A DNA stretch of 6,396 nt from positions 25,936 to 32,331 of the forward strand of contig DBXB01000004.1 in assembly GCA_002309155.1 (NCBI GenBank), read 5' to 3'. Source of the stretch: Bacteroidales bacterium UBA1223. Lineage in GTDB: Bacteria; Bacteroidota; Bacteroidia; Bacteroidales; P3. The translations under genes and the position numbers were made by a program. How positions within the stretch are numbered: position 1 is the first letter of the stretch; the number at the start of each line of letters is the position of its first letter. A model generated the notes under the pieces. The model saw only the letters and a program-made list of their open reading frames with translations, was not told the origin of the DNA and searched no databases. Shown here one piece after another: positions 1-6,010 of the stretch.

Positions 1-19
1 AAAAAAAAAAAAAAAAAAA
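1..19. other. Homopolymer A19 at window edge
   Basis: Nineteen consecutive A residues open the window and abut the stop codon (TGA on the minus strand) of the leftward hydrolase gene. On the minus strand this is a T19 tract directly after the stop. No hairpin precedes it, because the sequence upstream is coding, so it is not a normal intrinsic terminator. A homopolymer exactly at the end of the sequence is more likely a contig-edge or sequencing artefact, though a real T-rich 3' end cannot be excluded. Confidence 0.6.
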
Positions 20-970
20 TCACTTGCCTTTGTATAGGTCGAACACCCCCATCTTGGTCCACTTTGTGGGGACAACCTTCTTGTCTCTCACCACGGCATC
101 ATAATACATCTGCCTGCCTTTAAGCGTACCTTCAATAAAAGCCTCTACCTCGTCATTCATAAAGATAGGTAGCGAAGCCACTTCATGACCAATACCTTCG
201 AAGATAAATTGCCAGTGAGGATAGCTGTTTTTCTCAAACACTTTGTGCAGTTTCTTCGGGCCGTACAATCCAGAACGCAACACCGGCGGGAACTTCTTGT
301 AATTGACTATACGGTCTTTGTCGCCATGTAGGATAAAGGTCGGTGCAGGGTCGCTCTTGTATTTCGGCTTGCCATTGTCAGCATAGACAGCACCCGAGAA
401 TGACACTATAGCGGCGGGCTTCCATCCGGAAGGCAACTCCGACGCCGGTGGCAACATATTGGCCCGGCAATAGTCGAGTTGCATCACACCTATGGCACCG
501 GCACTGCTGCCACACAGCACAATGCGGTTTTTTGCCACTTTCCATTCTGAGGCGTGGCAACAGATATATTTAATTGCGGCGGCACAGTCAGATGCTGTGA
601 TATTTATGGCGTCGCGGAAAACCCTCTGAGTCTTGGATAGTGGCACCGTGTCGAAATTCACCTCACGGATATGCAATCGATAGTCAATAGCTATTGCCGT
701 ATATCCATGACTGGCAAGCAACTGACAATACGACCGCACATATTTGTCAGTACGTGAGCCTGTAACGAAGCCACCTCCAAACAGGAACACCACACATGCC
801 GAATCCTCTCTAACTTCCGCTGGACTATACAAGTCCATAAGCAACGCCCTATCGCCACGTTTCACAAATTCAATAGTCCTTGGGACTACAGTATCTTTCG
901 GTTCATTCACACCGTTGGCAAGTGCCAGCAACGGAACAGACAACAATAATAATAGTATTATTTTATTCAT
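20..970 (-). CDS. Exported alpha/beta-hydrolase (esterase/lipase-like)
   Basis: A 316-residue protein read leftward. The open frame extends upstream to 1060, but the ATG at 970 is preferred because it begins a clear signal peptide (MNKIILLLLLSVPLLALA, likely cut after Ala18), and the upstream extension would be encoded by the repeat array at 1015-1075. The catalytic features of a serine alpha/beta-hydrolase are visible: an oxyanion-hole segment FGGG at residues 64-67, the nucleophile elbow GSSAG at 154-158 (Ser156), a probable acid in HGDKD (Asp219, or Asp217), and the base in GIGHE (His262). The GGG oxyanion motif and overall length fit the esterase/lipase branch that acts on acyl or acetyl esters. 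The substrate is unknown, and periplasmic deacetylation of glycans is only a guess. It lies 121 bp downstream of the lipoprotein gene on the same strand, separated by the heptad repeat. The C-terminus looks complete. Confidence 0.85.
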   Translation of the reverse strand: MNKIILLLLLSVPLLALANGVNEPKDTVVPRTIEFVKRGDRALLMDLYSPAEVREDSACVVFLFGGGFVTGSRTDKYVRSYCQLLASHGYTAIAIDYRLHIREVNFDTVPLSKTQRVFRDAINITASDCAAAIKYICCHASEWKVAKNRIVLCGSSAGAIGVMQLDYCRANMLPPASELPSGWKPAAIVSFSGAVYADNGKPKYKSDPAPTFILHGDKDRIVNYKKFPPVLRSGLYGPKKLHKVFEKNSYPHWQFIFEGIGHEVASLPIFMNDEVEAFIEGTLKGRQMYYDAVVRDKKVVPTKWTKMGVFDLYKGK

Positions 971-1014
971 AATTAGCAAAAGAGATAATGAAAATAAAGA
1001 CAAATCGTTTAATC

Positions 1015-1075
1015 GTGACCGGTGACCAGTGACCGGTGATACGATCGGGTCACGGGTCACAATTCACCATTCACG
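1015..1075. repeat. Heptameric repeat array with internal inversion (hairpin)
   Basis: Short 7-bp units fill the gap between the two leftward genes. On the plus strand GTGACC recurs at 1015, 1022 and 1029, followed by GTGA at 1036. The orientation then switches: GGGTCAC at 1047-1053 and 1054-1060, then ATTCACC and ATTCACG at 1062-1068 and 1069-1075. The two halves can pair: 1022-1034 with 1048-1060 gives a 13-bp stem with one A-G mismatch and a 13-nt loop. No T-run follows the stem on the minus strand, so it is not a canonical terminator. It may act as an RNA-stabilising or attenuating hairpin between the genes, or be a mobile intergenic repeat. Confidence 0.8.
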
Positions 1076-1091
1076 AATCATATCATTATTG

Positions 1092-1808
1092 CTAGAAATT
1101 GAAATGAAGACCAAGACCGGCACCAAACCTCTCATAATTAAAATAATTATTGTCTGTCGGCCAGGCTGTCAAAAATGCATACGTCAGATTGAGCGAGATT
1201 TTCACCTTATCCCATCCAAAACGGAACATCAGCTGAGGTTCTATCAGGAAATGAGCGTCATCATGACGTTCGGCGAGAGTCTCTGTCCCGTCATCCAACA
1301 ACTCGATCTTGTCCCATTTCGGGAAAAGAAGACCGCCTTTAAAACCGAAGCCAACATCTATACTGTTATCAGCCAACCCACGCCAACCGAAATTAATCTG
1401 ACTGAACACCATGTTATAGTTTCCGTCGACATAATAGATGTTATGTGTCACATTTCTGACAGTATCGTTATATGAATGCCCGTAGGCATAGCCTATGTAG
1501 CATTCCAACACCGATAGACCGTATGCCTGCCATGTTCCGACAGCCATCTGAGTATGATAATTCTTAAAATCGGTGATACTTGCGGCGGCTTGCATGCCAA
1601 TCATATTGAACGGGGCATATGCAACAGTTGCATTAATCGCAGGCGACACAAGCAACGGTGCCGACATCGAGACATTGGCATCAACGCTCAAATCGCCCTT
1701 CTCGTTGAGAAGCGGAATATCCGTGGTATGCGGATGATAGACAACACAAGAAGTCAGACAGAATGCGGCTAATGCAATAACCGACAATAAGATAAAGTGC
1801 CTTTTCAT
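1092..1808 (-). CDS. Putative lipoprotein of unknown function, beta-rich
   Basis: A 238-residue protein not assigned to a named family. The frame is open to 1889, but the ATG at 1808 is chosen because it starts a lipoprotein signal peptide (MKRHFILLSVIALAAF, then the lipobox LTSC with Cys21), and because the promoter word at 1835-1842 would lie inside the longer version. After the lipidated Cys come VVYHPH, with no acidic surface-export signature, so a periplasm-facing lipoprotein is the simpler guess. The mature part is rich in alternating aromatic, glycine and polar residues (for example GFGFKGGLLF and LIEPQLMFRFGW) and ends GLGLHFNF with a terminal Phe. That composition resembles outer-membrane beta-barrel or porin-like proteins of Bacteroidetes. 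It is transcribed divergently from dnaK and may share a transcript with the downstream hydrolase. No function can be assigned. Confidence 0.8.
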   Translation of the reverse strand: MKRHFILLSVIALAAFCLTSCVVYHPHTTDIPLLNEKGDLSVDANVSMSAPLLVSPAINATVAYAPFNMIGMQAAASITDFKNYHTQMAVGTWQAYGLSVLECYIGYAYGHSYNDTVRNVTHNIYYVDGNYNMVFSQINFGWRGLADNSIDVGFGFKGGLLFPKWDKIELLDDGTETLAERHDDAHFLIEPQLMFRFGWDKVKISLNLTYAFLTAWPTDNNYFNYERFGAGLGLHFNF

Positions 1809-1834
1809 AATTTGTTTCGGTTTATATATATTTG
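1803..1834 (+). promoter_or_regulatory. Possible opposing promoter towards dnaK
   Basis: The plus strand also carries TATATTTG (1827-1834), because 1827-1842 is a perfect 16-bp palindrome. The sequence 20 bp upstream is TTTC (1803-1806), one base from the -33 word TTTG. If used, it would give dnaK a leader of roughly 180 nt. The -33 match overlaps the start codon of the lipoprotein gene, so its use is uncertain. A palindromic operator function is an alternative. Confidence 0.3.
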
Positions 1835-1866
1835 CAAATATACGAATAAAAATGATTTCAGCCACA
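1835..1866 (-). promoter_or_regulatory. Bacteroidetes-type promoter for the lipoprotein gene
   Basis: On the minus strand TATATTTG (1835-1842) matches the Bacteroidetes -7 consensus TAnnTTTG exactly. Twenty bases upstream, TGTG (1863-1866) differs by one base from the -33 word TTTG. Spacing of 19-21 bp is usual for this sigma-factor type. Transcription would start near 1828, about 20 nt before the ATG at 1808. This also supports the shorter start of the lipoprotein gene. Confidence 0.65.
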
Positions 1867-1891
1867 GACTGTACCAGCATAATACGCATTG

Positions 1892-1912
1892 TGACATTTT
1901 GTCAGTTTTGAC
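1892..1912. promoter_or_regulatory. TGACA/TGTCA dyad cluster upstream of dnaK
   Basis: TGACA at 1892-1896 and TGTCA at 1900-1904 form a perfect dyad around TTT. TGTCA then makes a second, overlapping dyad with TGAC at 1909-1912. Alternating half-sites of this kind suggest an operator. It lies 112-132 bp before the dnaK start. No CIRCE element (the HrcA operator) is visible, and the Bacteroidetes regulator that would bind here is not known to me. Confidence 0.4.
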
Positions 1913-1951
1913 TAATAATGCAGTTTTGGCATTCTTTTTGATAAATAATAT

Positions 1952-1972
1952 ACAGATTTCTGTGCAGACAGA
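1952..1972. promoter_or_regulatory. ACAGA/TCTGT triple half-site in dnaK leader
   Basis: ACAGA (1952-1956), TCTGT (1959-1963) and ACAGA (1968-1972) alternate in orientation with spacers of 2 and 4 bp, 52-72 bp before the dnaK ATG. The arms give two competing dyads. It could be an operator or a small alternating RNA structure in the leader. This is a visible pattern only, and chance is not excluded in such short words. Confidence 0.3.
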
Positions 1973-2023
1973 AACAAGTCAATAAACAATCATCATTCGA
2001 AATTAAAATAAATAGATACAATT

Positions 2024-3955
2024 ATGGGAAAAATCATCGGAATCGATTTAGGAACAACCAACAGCTGCGTCTCCGTAATGGAAGGCAATGAGCCTGTGGT
2101 TATTACAAACAGCGAAGGTAACCGTACCACTCCATCGGTGGTCGGATTCCTCGAAAACGGCGACCGCAAGGTGGGCGACCCCGCCAAGCGTCAGGCCATC
2201 ACAAACCCCCACAACACAGTTTATTCCATCAAACGTTTCATGGGCGAAACCTATGACCGCGTTCAGAAGGAAATCGAAGCTGTACCTTACAAGGTGGTGC
2301 GTGGCGACAACAACACCCCGCGTGTCGACATCAACGGACGTCTCTTCACCCCTCAGGAGATCAGCGCCATCGTGCTTCAGAAAATGAAGAAGACCGCTGA
2401 GGACTTCCTCGGAAGCGAGGTGACCGAAGCCGTCATCACTGTACCTGCCTACTTCAACGACAGCCAGCGTCAAGCCACCAAGGAAGCCGGCGAGATTGCA
2501 GGTCTCAAGGTTCGTCGTATCGTCAACGAGCCTACTGCCGCCGCACTTGCTTACGGTCTTGACAAAAAGAATCAGGATATGAATGTCGCAGTCTTCGACC
2601 TCGGAGGCGGCACCTTTGATATCTCTATTCTGAACCTTGGCGACGGCGTCTTCGAGGTTAAGAGCACCAACGGTAACACTCACCTTGGCGGTGACGACTT
2701 CGACCTGAAGATCATCAACTGGCTTGCCGACAGTTTCAAGAGCGACAAAAACATCGACCTCCGCAAGGACCCGATGGCAATGCAGCGTCTGAAAGAAGCG
2801 GCTGAGAAAGCCAAGATCGAGCTTTCCAGCAGCCAGGAGACTGAAATCAACCTGCCTTACATCACCGTCGCCGACGGCGTGCCACAGCACCTTGTGATGA
2901 AACTCACCCGTGCCAAATTCGAGCAGCTCTGCGACGACCTGATCCAGGCTACCATCGAGCCTTGCCGTCAGGCAATGAAGGATGCCGGACTGACCAACAG
3001 CGACATCAACGAGGTCATCCTCGTAGGCGGATCCACACGTATCCCCGCAGTTCAGAAGAAAGTCGAAGAGTTCTTTGGCAAAGTGCCCAACAAGGGTGTC
3101 AACCCCGACGAAGTTGTCGCTATCGGCGCCGCCATCCAGGGCGGTGTCCTCACTGGCGAAGTCAAGGACGTGCTTCTTCTCGATGTCACTCCCCTATCGC
3201 TGGGTATCGAGACCCTTGGCGGCGTGATGACACGTCTTATCGACGCCAACACCACCATCCCGACCAAGAAATCGCAAGTCTTCTCGACTGCCGCTGACAA
3301 CCAGCCCGAGGTTGAAATCCACGTGCTGCAGGGCGAGCGTCCTATGGCCAACGACAACAAAACCATTGGCCGCTTCCACCTGGCAGGCATACCGCCAGCA
3401 CCGCGTGGAGTACCGCAGATTGAAGTCACCTTCGATATCGACGCCAACGGAATCCTCAATGTTAGCGCTCTCGACAAGGCTACCGGCAAGAGCCAGAACA
3501 TCCGCATCGAAGCTTCGAGCGGACTGAGCGACGACGAGATCAAGAGAATGAAGGCAGAAGCTGAGGCACATGCCGCCGACGACAAGAAAGCCAAAGAGGA
3601 GATTGAGAAGATCAACGCTGCCGACAGCATGATTTTCCAGAGCGAGAAGAACTTGAAGGACTATGGCGACAAACTGCCCGCCGACAAGAAGAGCGCCATC
3701 GAGAGTGCCCTCAACGAACTGAAGGCAGCCCACAGCGCCCGCAACGTCGGACAGATTGACAGCGCCATGGAGAAAATTAACGCCGCATGGCAGGCCGCCT
3801 CGCAGGATATGTACCAGGCCCAGCAGCAGGCCGGTCAGCAAGGCGGTGCAGGATTCAATCCTGGCGACATGGGTGGCAACCCCGGCGCCGGTCAGCAAGG
3901 TCCCAAGTCAGGCAACGACACCGTCGAAGACGCCGACTACGAGGAGGTGAAGTAA
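2024..3955 (+). CDS. dnaK: Chaperone protein DnaK (Hsp70)
   Basis: A 643-residue, full-length cytosolic Hsp70 chaperone. It binds exposed hydrophobic peptides in an ATP-driven cycle with DnaJ and GrpE, neither of which is encoded here. Visible hallmarks: phosphate loop 1 IGIDLGTTNSC (5-15); the catalytic Lys in YSIKRFMG (Lys70); PAYFNDSQRQATKEAG (141-156); NEPTAAALAYG (168-178); the second phosphate loop DLGGGTFDIS (192-201, with Thr197); the adenosine motif VGGSTRIP (334-341); the interdomain linker VLLLDVTPLSLGIET (383-397); a substrate-binding beta-domain to about residue 500; a helical lid; a Gly/Gln/Pro-rich tail; and the conserved terminus EDADYEEVK. The ATG at 2024 gives the standard N-terminus. 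The leader AATAGATACAATT is AT-rich with no Shine-Dalgarno, normal for Bacteroidetes. Its last five codons and stop are part of the 205-bp inverted repeat, so the 3' end exists twice in the window. Confidence 0.98.
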   Translation: MGKIIGIDLGTTNSCVSVMEGNEPVVITNSEGNRTTPSVVGFLENGDRKVGDPAKRQAITNPHNTVYSIKRFMGETYDRVQKEIEAVPYKVVRGDNNTPRVDINGRLFTPQEISAIVLQKMKKTAEDFLGSEVTEAVITVPAYFNDSQRQATKEAGEIAGLKVRRIVNEPTAAALAYGLDKKNQDMNVAVFDLGGGTFDISILNLGDGVFEVKSTNGNTHLGGDDFDLKIINWLADSFKSDKNIDLRKDPMAMQRLKEAAEKAKIELSSSQETEINLPYITVADGVPQHLVMKLTRAKFEQLCDDLIQATIEPCRQAMKDAGLTNSDINEVILVGGSTRIPAVQKKVEEFFGKVPNKGVNPDEVVAIGAAIQGGVLTGEVKDVLLLDVTPLSLGIETLGGVMTRLIDANTTIPTKKSQVFSTAADNQPEVEIHVLQGERPMANDNKTIGRFHLAGIPPAPRGVPQIEVTFDIDANGILNVSALDKATGKSQNIRIEASSGLSDDEIKRMKAEAEAHAADDKKAKEEIEKINAADSMIFQSEKNLKDYGDKLPADKKSAIESALNELKAAHSARNVGQIDSAMEKINAAWQAASQDMYQAQQQAGQQGGAGFNPGDMGGNPGAGQQGPKSGNDTVEDADYEEVK

Positions 3956-3980
3956 AACACTGAAATACACCTAATAGAAA

Positions 3981-4014
3981 CGGGAACTGAATAGCTTTCA
4001 GCTCCCGTTTTTTT
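3981..4014 (+). terminator. Intrinsic terminator of dnaK
   Basis: CGGGAACTGAA (3981-3991), a 5-nt loop TAGCT, then TTCAGCTCCCG (3997-4007) form an 11-bp stem with one A-C mismatch, followed by seven T (4008-4014). It begins 26 bp after the dnaK stop. It lies inside the inverted repeat and is therefore duplicated at the far end of the recombinase unit. Confidence 0.9.
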
Positions 4015-4129
4015 CGGTTAGTGCAACCGAAAGTATTTGGAAATCCAAGCAAATACGTGGTACAGGGACCAAAACTTGTATCACGTTTTTCATTTGTGCA
4101 GAAACAACGTTGCCCGAAAAAACGTCGGG
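4012..4129. other. Cluster of nested dyads, candidate recombination site
   Basis: Beyond the dnaK terminator the repeat holds consecutive dyads. TTTCGGTT/AACCGAAA (4012-4019 and 4025-4032) is a perfect 8-bp stem with a 5-nt loop. GTATTTG/CAAATAC (4033-4039 and 4050-4056) has perfect 7-bp arms with a 10-bp centre. AAATACGTGGTACA with TGTATCACGTTTTT (4051-4064 and 4077-4090) has 14-bp arms, two mismatches and a 12-bp centre. CAACGTTG (4105-4112) is palindromic, and CCCGA/TCGGG (4113-4117 and 4125-4129) closes a 7-nt loop. Such packing suits a tyrosine-recombinase attachment site or a structured RNA. Which dyad would be the crossover core cannot be told from sequence. The same cluster is present inverted at 6024-6141. 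Confidence 0.45.
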
Positions 4130-4132
4130 AAG

Positions 4133-4183
4133 TTTGTACCATATTTGTACCGGAATATCTTTAACGACAAAGTGGAATATCTT
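4133..4183 (+). repeat. Helically phased direct repeats before the HTH gene
   Basis: TTTGTACC occurs at 4133-4140 and 4144-4151, 11 bp apart, straddling the inner edge of the left inverted repeat. It is followed at once by GGAATATCTT at 4152-4161 and again at 4174-4183, 22 bp apart. Spacings of one and two helical turns put the copies on one face of the DNA, as for arm-type recombinase sites, excisionase sites or an operator. The second pair ends 26 bp before the HTH start codon, so autoregulation of the HTH-recombinase pair is plausible. Confidence 0.6.
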
Positions 4184-4209
4184 GAAGTTAAAATATTGAC
4201 AATCACCCG

Positions 4210-4770
4210 ATGGGTAAAAGCAAACTACAAATACCAAAGGTCTGCAAATATTGCGGAAACACCTTCTTGGCAAAAACCGTCAAGACGGGGTATTGTAGTC
4301 ATCAGTGTGCTTCGTCTGCATCTAACGATAGGAAGAAAATGGAGCGAAGACAAAAGGTGTTGGATAAAATCAAGGCGGCGGGAACAGAATACATCACCAT
4401 TACCGAGGCACTGAAAATCTTCACCACATCACGACTCACCGTCATAAGAATGGTCCATTCAAAGAATATCCGATGTTTCAAGACAAGTCCCAAACGATGG
4501 TTTGTTTGTGTAAAAGACCTCGAAGCATTATTCCCATTGAGAAGCAAACCCATTGTTGTTGAAACACCCAAAGCATCACAAGTGTTTGATATGAACCCCA
4601 AGAATTGCTACACCATTGGGGAAATCACAAAGCGTTTTGGCATAACAGAGAGTAGTGTGTATAAGCATATCCGTCAGTTTTCTATTCCCATACGACAGAT
4701 AGGGAATTACGTTTATGCACCCAAGAAAGAAATAGATAAAATGTATAACAATAAAAATGCAAGGAAATGA
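4210..4770 (+). CDS. Zn-finger protein with two excisionase-like HTH domains
   Basis: A 186-residue basic protein likely to be the DNA-binding accessory factor of the adjacent recombinase. The N-terminus has a putative zinc site, C12-x2-C15-x13-C29-x3-C33. A basic linker (about 41-56) precedes a first MerR/excisionase-like winged HTH at about 62-108 (ITITEALKIFTTSRLTVIRM through DLEALF). A second follows at about 133-179 (CYTIGEITKRFGITESSVYK through EIDKMY). The two HTH units look like a divergent internal duplication, which would suit binding to the paired direct repeats at 4133-4183. The stop overlaps the recombinase start as ATGA, implying translational coupling. The ATG at 4210 is the first in frame before the Cys motif, and no Shine-Dalgarno is seen. 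It could be a recombination directionality factor or a repressor, and the sequence does not separate these. Base composition is more AT-rich than dnaK, consistent with acquired DNA. Confidence 0.8.
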   Translation: MGKSKLQIPKVCKYCGNTFLAKTVKTGYCSHQCASSASNDRKKMERRQKVLDKIKAAGTEYITITEALKIFTTSRLTVIRMVHSKNIRCFKTSPKRWFVCVKDLEALFPLRSKPIVVETPKASQVFDMNPKNCYTIGEITKRFGITESSVYKHIRQFSIPIRQIGNYVYAPKKEIDKMYNNKNARK

Positions 4771-6008
4771 AACAGAACCCTACAAAATGCACCGTAAGAC
4801 TACGGAAACACGATGAGAAAAACCTGTGGTATCTCTACATCGAAGCATACCCTGTGTATGTCAATGGTAATCCCACCCCTAAACGAATTAGGGAGTACCT
4901 GAACAGAACTATCACAACACCCATCTTCAACAAGAGTGCAGTTGCCCGAACCGATGGGAAGGTGAAATCATTTCAACCACGACGAGATGTGAATGGTGTG
5001 ATTATGTGCAGAACCGAAGTGGATAATGAAACCTGTCTGTTTGCATATAGGAGGAGAAATCAACTGCAACACGAGTACGACAATGCCTCACTATTTTCTG
5101 ATAGTGAAGCAGAGCAAGCACAACAACTGGAACGGTCTAATCAAGATTTTATAGCGTACTTTGACAAAATCACGGTATCTAACCACATCAAGTCTTCCAG
5201 TGCAATCGTGGTCAATTGGAGGCGTGTATCTGCACTATTGAAAACATACACGAATGGGGCAACCATTCCATTTGCAAACATCAACGTAAAGATGTTGGAG
5301 GATTTCAAGAGATTTCTTTTGTCTGCACCACAAGGAGGTGGCAAATCTGGAACAATTTCCCAAACCACGGCGAGTACATATTTCTGCATAATGAAAGCAG
5401 CACTTAAACAAGCATTCGTTGATGAGTACCTAACAACCGATATAGCGGCGAAGGTTAAGAATATTCCACCGAATAATGTACGACGTAATTATCTTACGGA
5501 GGCAGAACTTAATCAGTTGGCGAACACCCCCTGTGATATTCCCGTCCTTAAACGTGCAGCATTGTTTTCTGCACTAACCGGATTGCGGCATTGTGATATT
5601 CAGAAGTTGCGGTGGTGCGAAGTACAGAGGGATGGGGATAGTTATCGCCTAAACTTCACCCAACAAAAGACCAAGGAGGTTGAGTATATGCCCATCAGCG
5701 AACAAGCGTATAAACTATGCGGCGAACCGAAAGAACCCAACCGTTTGGTATTTGAAGACCTTACCGATGCGGCGTGGATTTCCAAACCCTTGAAACGATG
5801 GTTGGATGCAGCGGGGATAACCCGAAAAATTACATTCCATTGTTTTAGGCATACCTTTGCAACATTGCAATTGGCGAATGGAACGGACATCTATACCGTA
5901 AGCAAGATGCTCGGTCATACGAATGTCAAGACCACACAAATATATGCAAAGGTGGTCAATGAGAAGAAAGAGCAAGCAGCGAATGCAATCAAGATTGCAG
6001 GTCTATAA
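4767..6008 (+). CDS. Tyrosine site-specific recombinase (integrase)
   Basis: A 413-residue phage-integrase-family recombinase of the type widespread on Bacteroidetes mobile elements. The N-terminal part (about 1-115) matches an arm-DNA-binding region, about 125-235 is the SAM-like core-binding domain, and about 240-405 is the catalytic domain. The active site looks complete: Arg274 in ALTGLRHCDI, a beta-hairpin Lys (Lys301 or Lys303 in QQKTKE), His358 and Arg361 in HCFRH, His384 in LGHTNV, and the nucleophile Tyr393 in TTQIYAKV. It should cut and rejoin DNA through a 3'-phosphotyrosine link, catalysing integration, excision or inversion. It starts inside the stop of the HTH gene (ATGA overlap). 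Its own stop lies just 2 bp before the right inverted repeat, unusually tight for an element boundary. Whether it acts on the flanking inverted repeats is inferred from position only. Confidence 0.95.
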   Translation: MKQNPTKCTVRLRKHDEKNLWYLYIEAYPVYVNGNPTPKRIREYLNRTITTPIFNKSAVARTDGKVKSFQPRRDVNGVIMCRTEVDNETCLFAYRRRNQLQHEYDNASLFSDSEAEQAQQLERSNQDFIAYFDKITVSNHIKSSSAIVVNWRRVSALLKTYTNGATIPFANINVKMLEDFKRFLLSAPQGGGKSGTISQTTASTYFCIMKAALKQAFVDEYLTTDIAAKVKNIPPNNVRRNYLTEAELNQLANTPCDIPVLKRAALFSALTGLRHCDIQKLRWCEVQRDGDSYRLNFTQQKTKEVEYMPISEQAYKLCGEPKEPNRLVFEDLTDAAWISKPLKRWLDAAGITRKITFHCFRHTFATLQLANGTDIYTVSKMLGHTNVKTTQIYAKVVNEKKEQAANAIKIAGL

Positions 6009-6010
6009 GG

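Larger units (their letters stand above)
3938..4142 (+). repeat. 205-bp inverted repeat, left copy (dnaK 3' end)
   Basis: Base-by-base comparison shows that 3938-4142 is the exact reverse complement of 6011-6215, with no mismatch or gap. The copy covers the last five dnaK codons (TAC GAG GAG GTG AAG), the stop, the terminator and 128 bp of further non-coding sequence. The outer edge is sharp: 3937 C faces T6216, which does not pair. So is the inner edge: 4143 A faces G6010. The inner edge falls inside a tandem TTTGTACC motif. Since it completes dnaK, this copy is presumed to be the original. Confidence 0.97.

Noticed and set aside
971..1060. N-terminal extension of the hydrolase
   Set aside because: It would be encoded by the repeat array and precede a standard signal peptide, which must be N-terminal to work.
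1015..1075. CRISPR array
   Set aside because: The units are 7 bp without spacers and change orientation; no cas genes are present.
1029..1475. 148-codon plus-strand frame antisense to the lipoprotein gene
   Set aside because: It begins in the heptad repeat and overlaps a signal-peptide-bearing gene on the other strand; its protein shows no recognisable features.
1809..1889. N-terminal extension of the lipoprotein
   Set aside because: It contains the promoter word and would bury the lipoprotein signal peptide.
2048..3898. Several long antisense and out-of-frame open frames across dnaK
   Set aside because: They are shadows of a highly biased coding sequence; the sense frame is an unmistakable DnaK.
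3956..4209. tRNA or tmRNA attachment target
   Set aside because: No cloverleaf or tRNA 3' end is visible; the only gene end present is dnaK.
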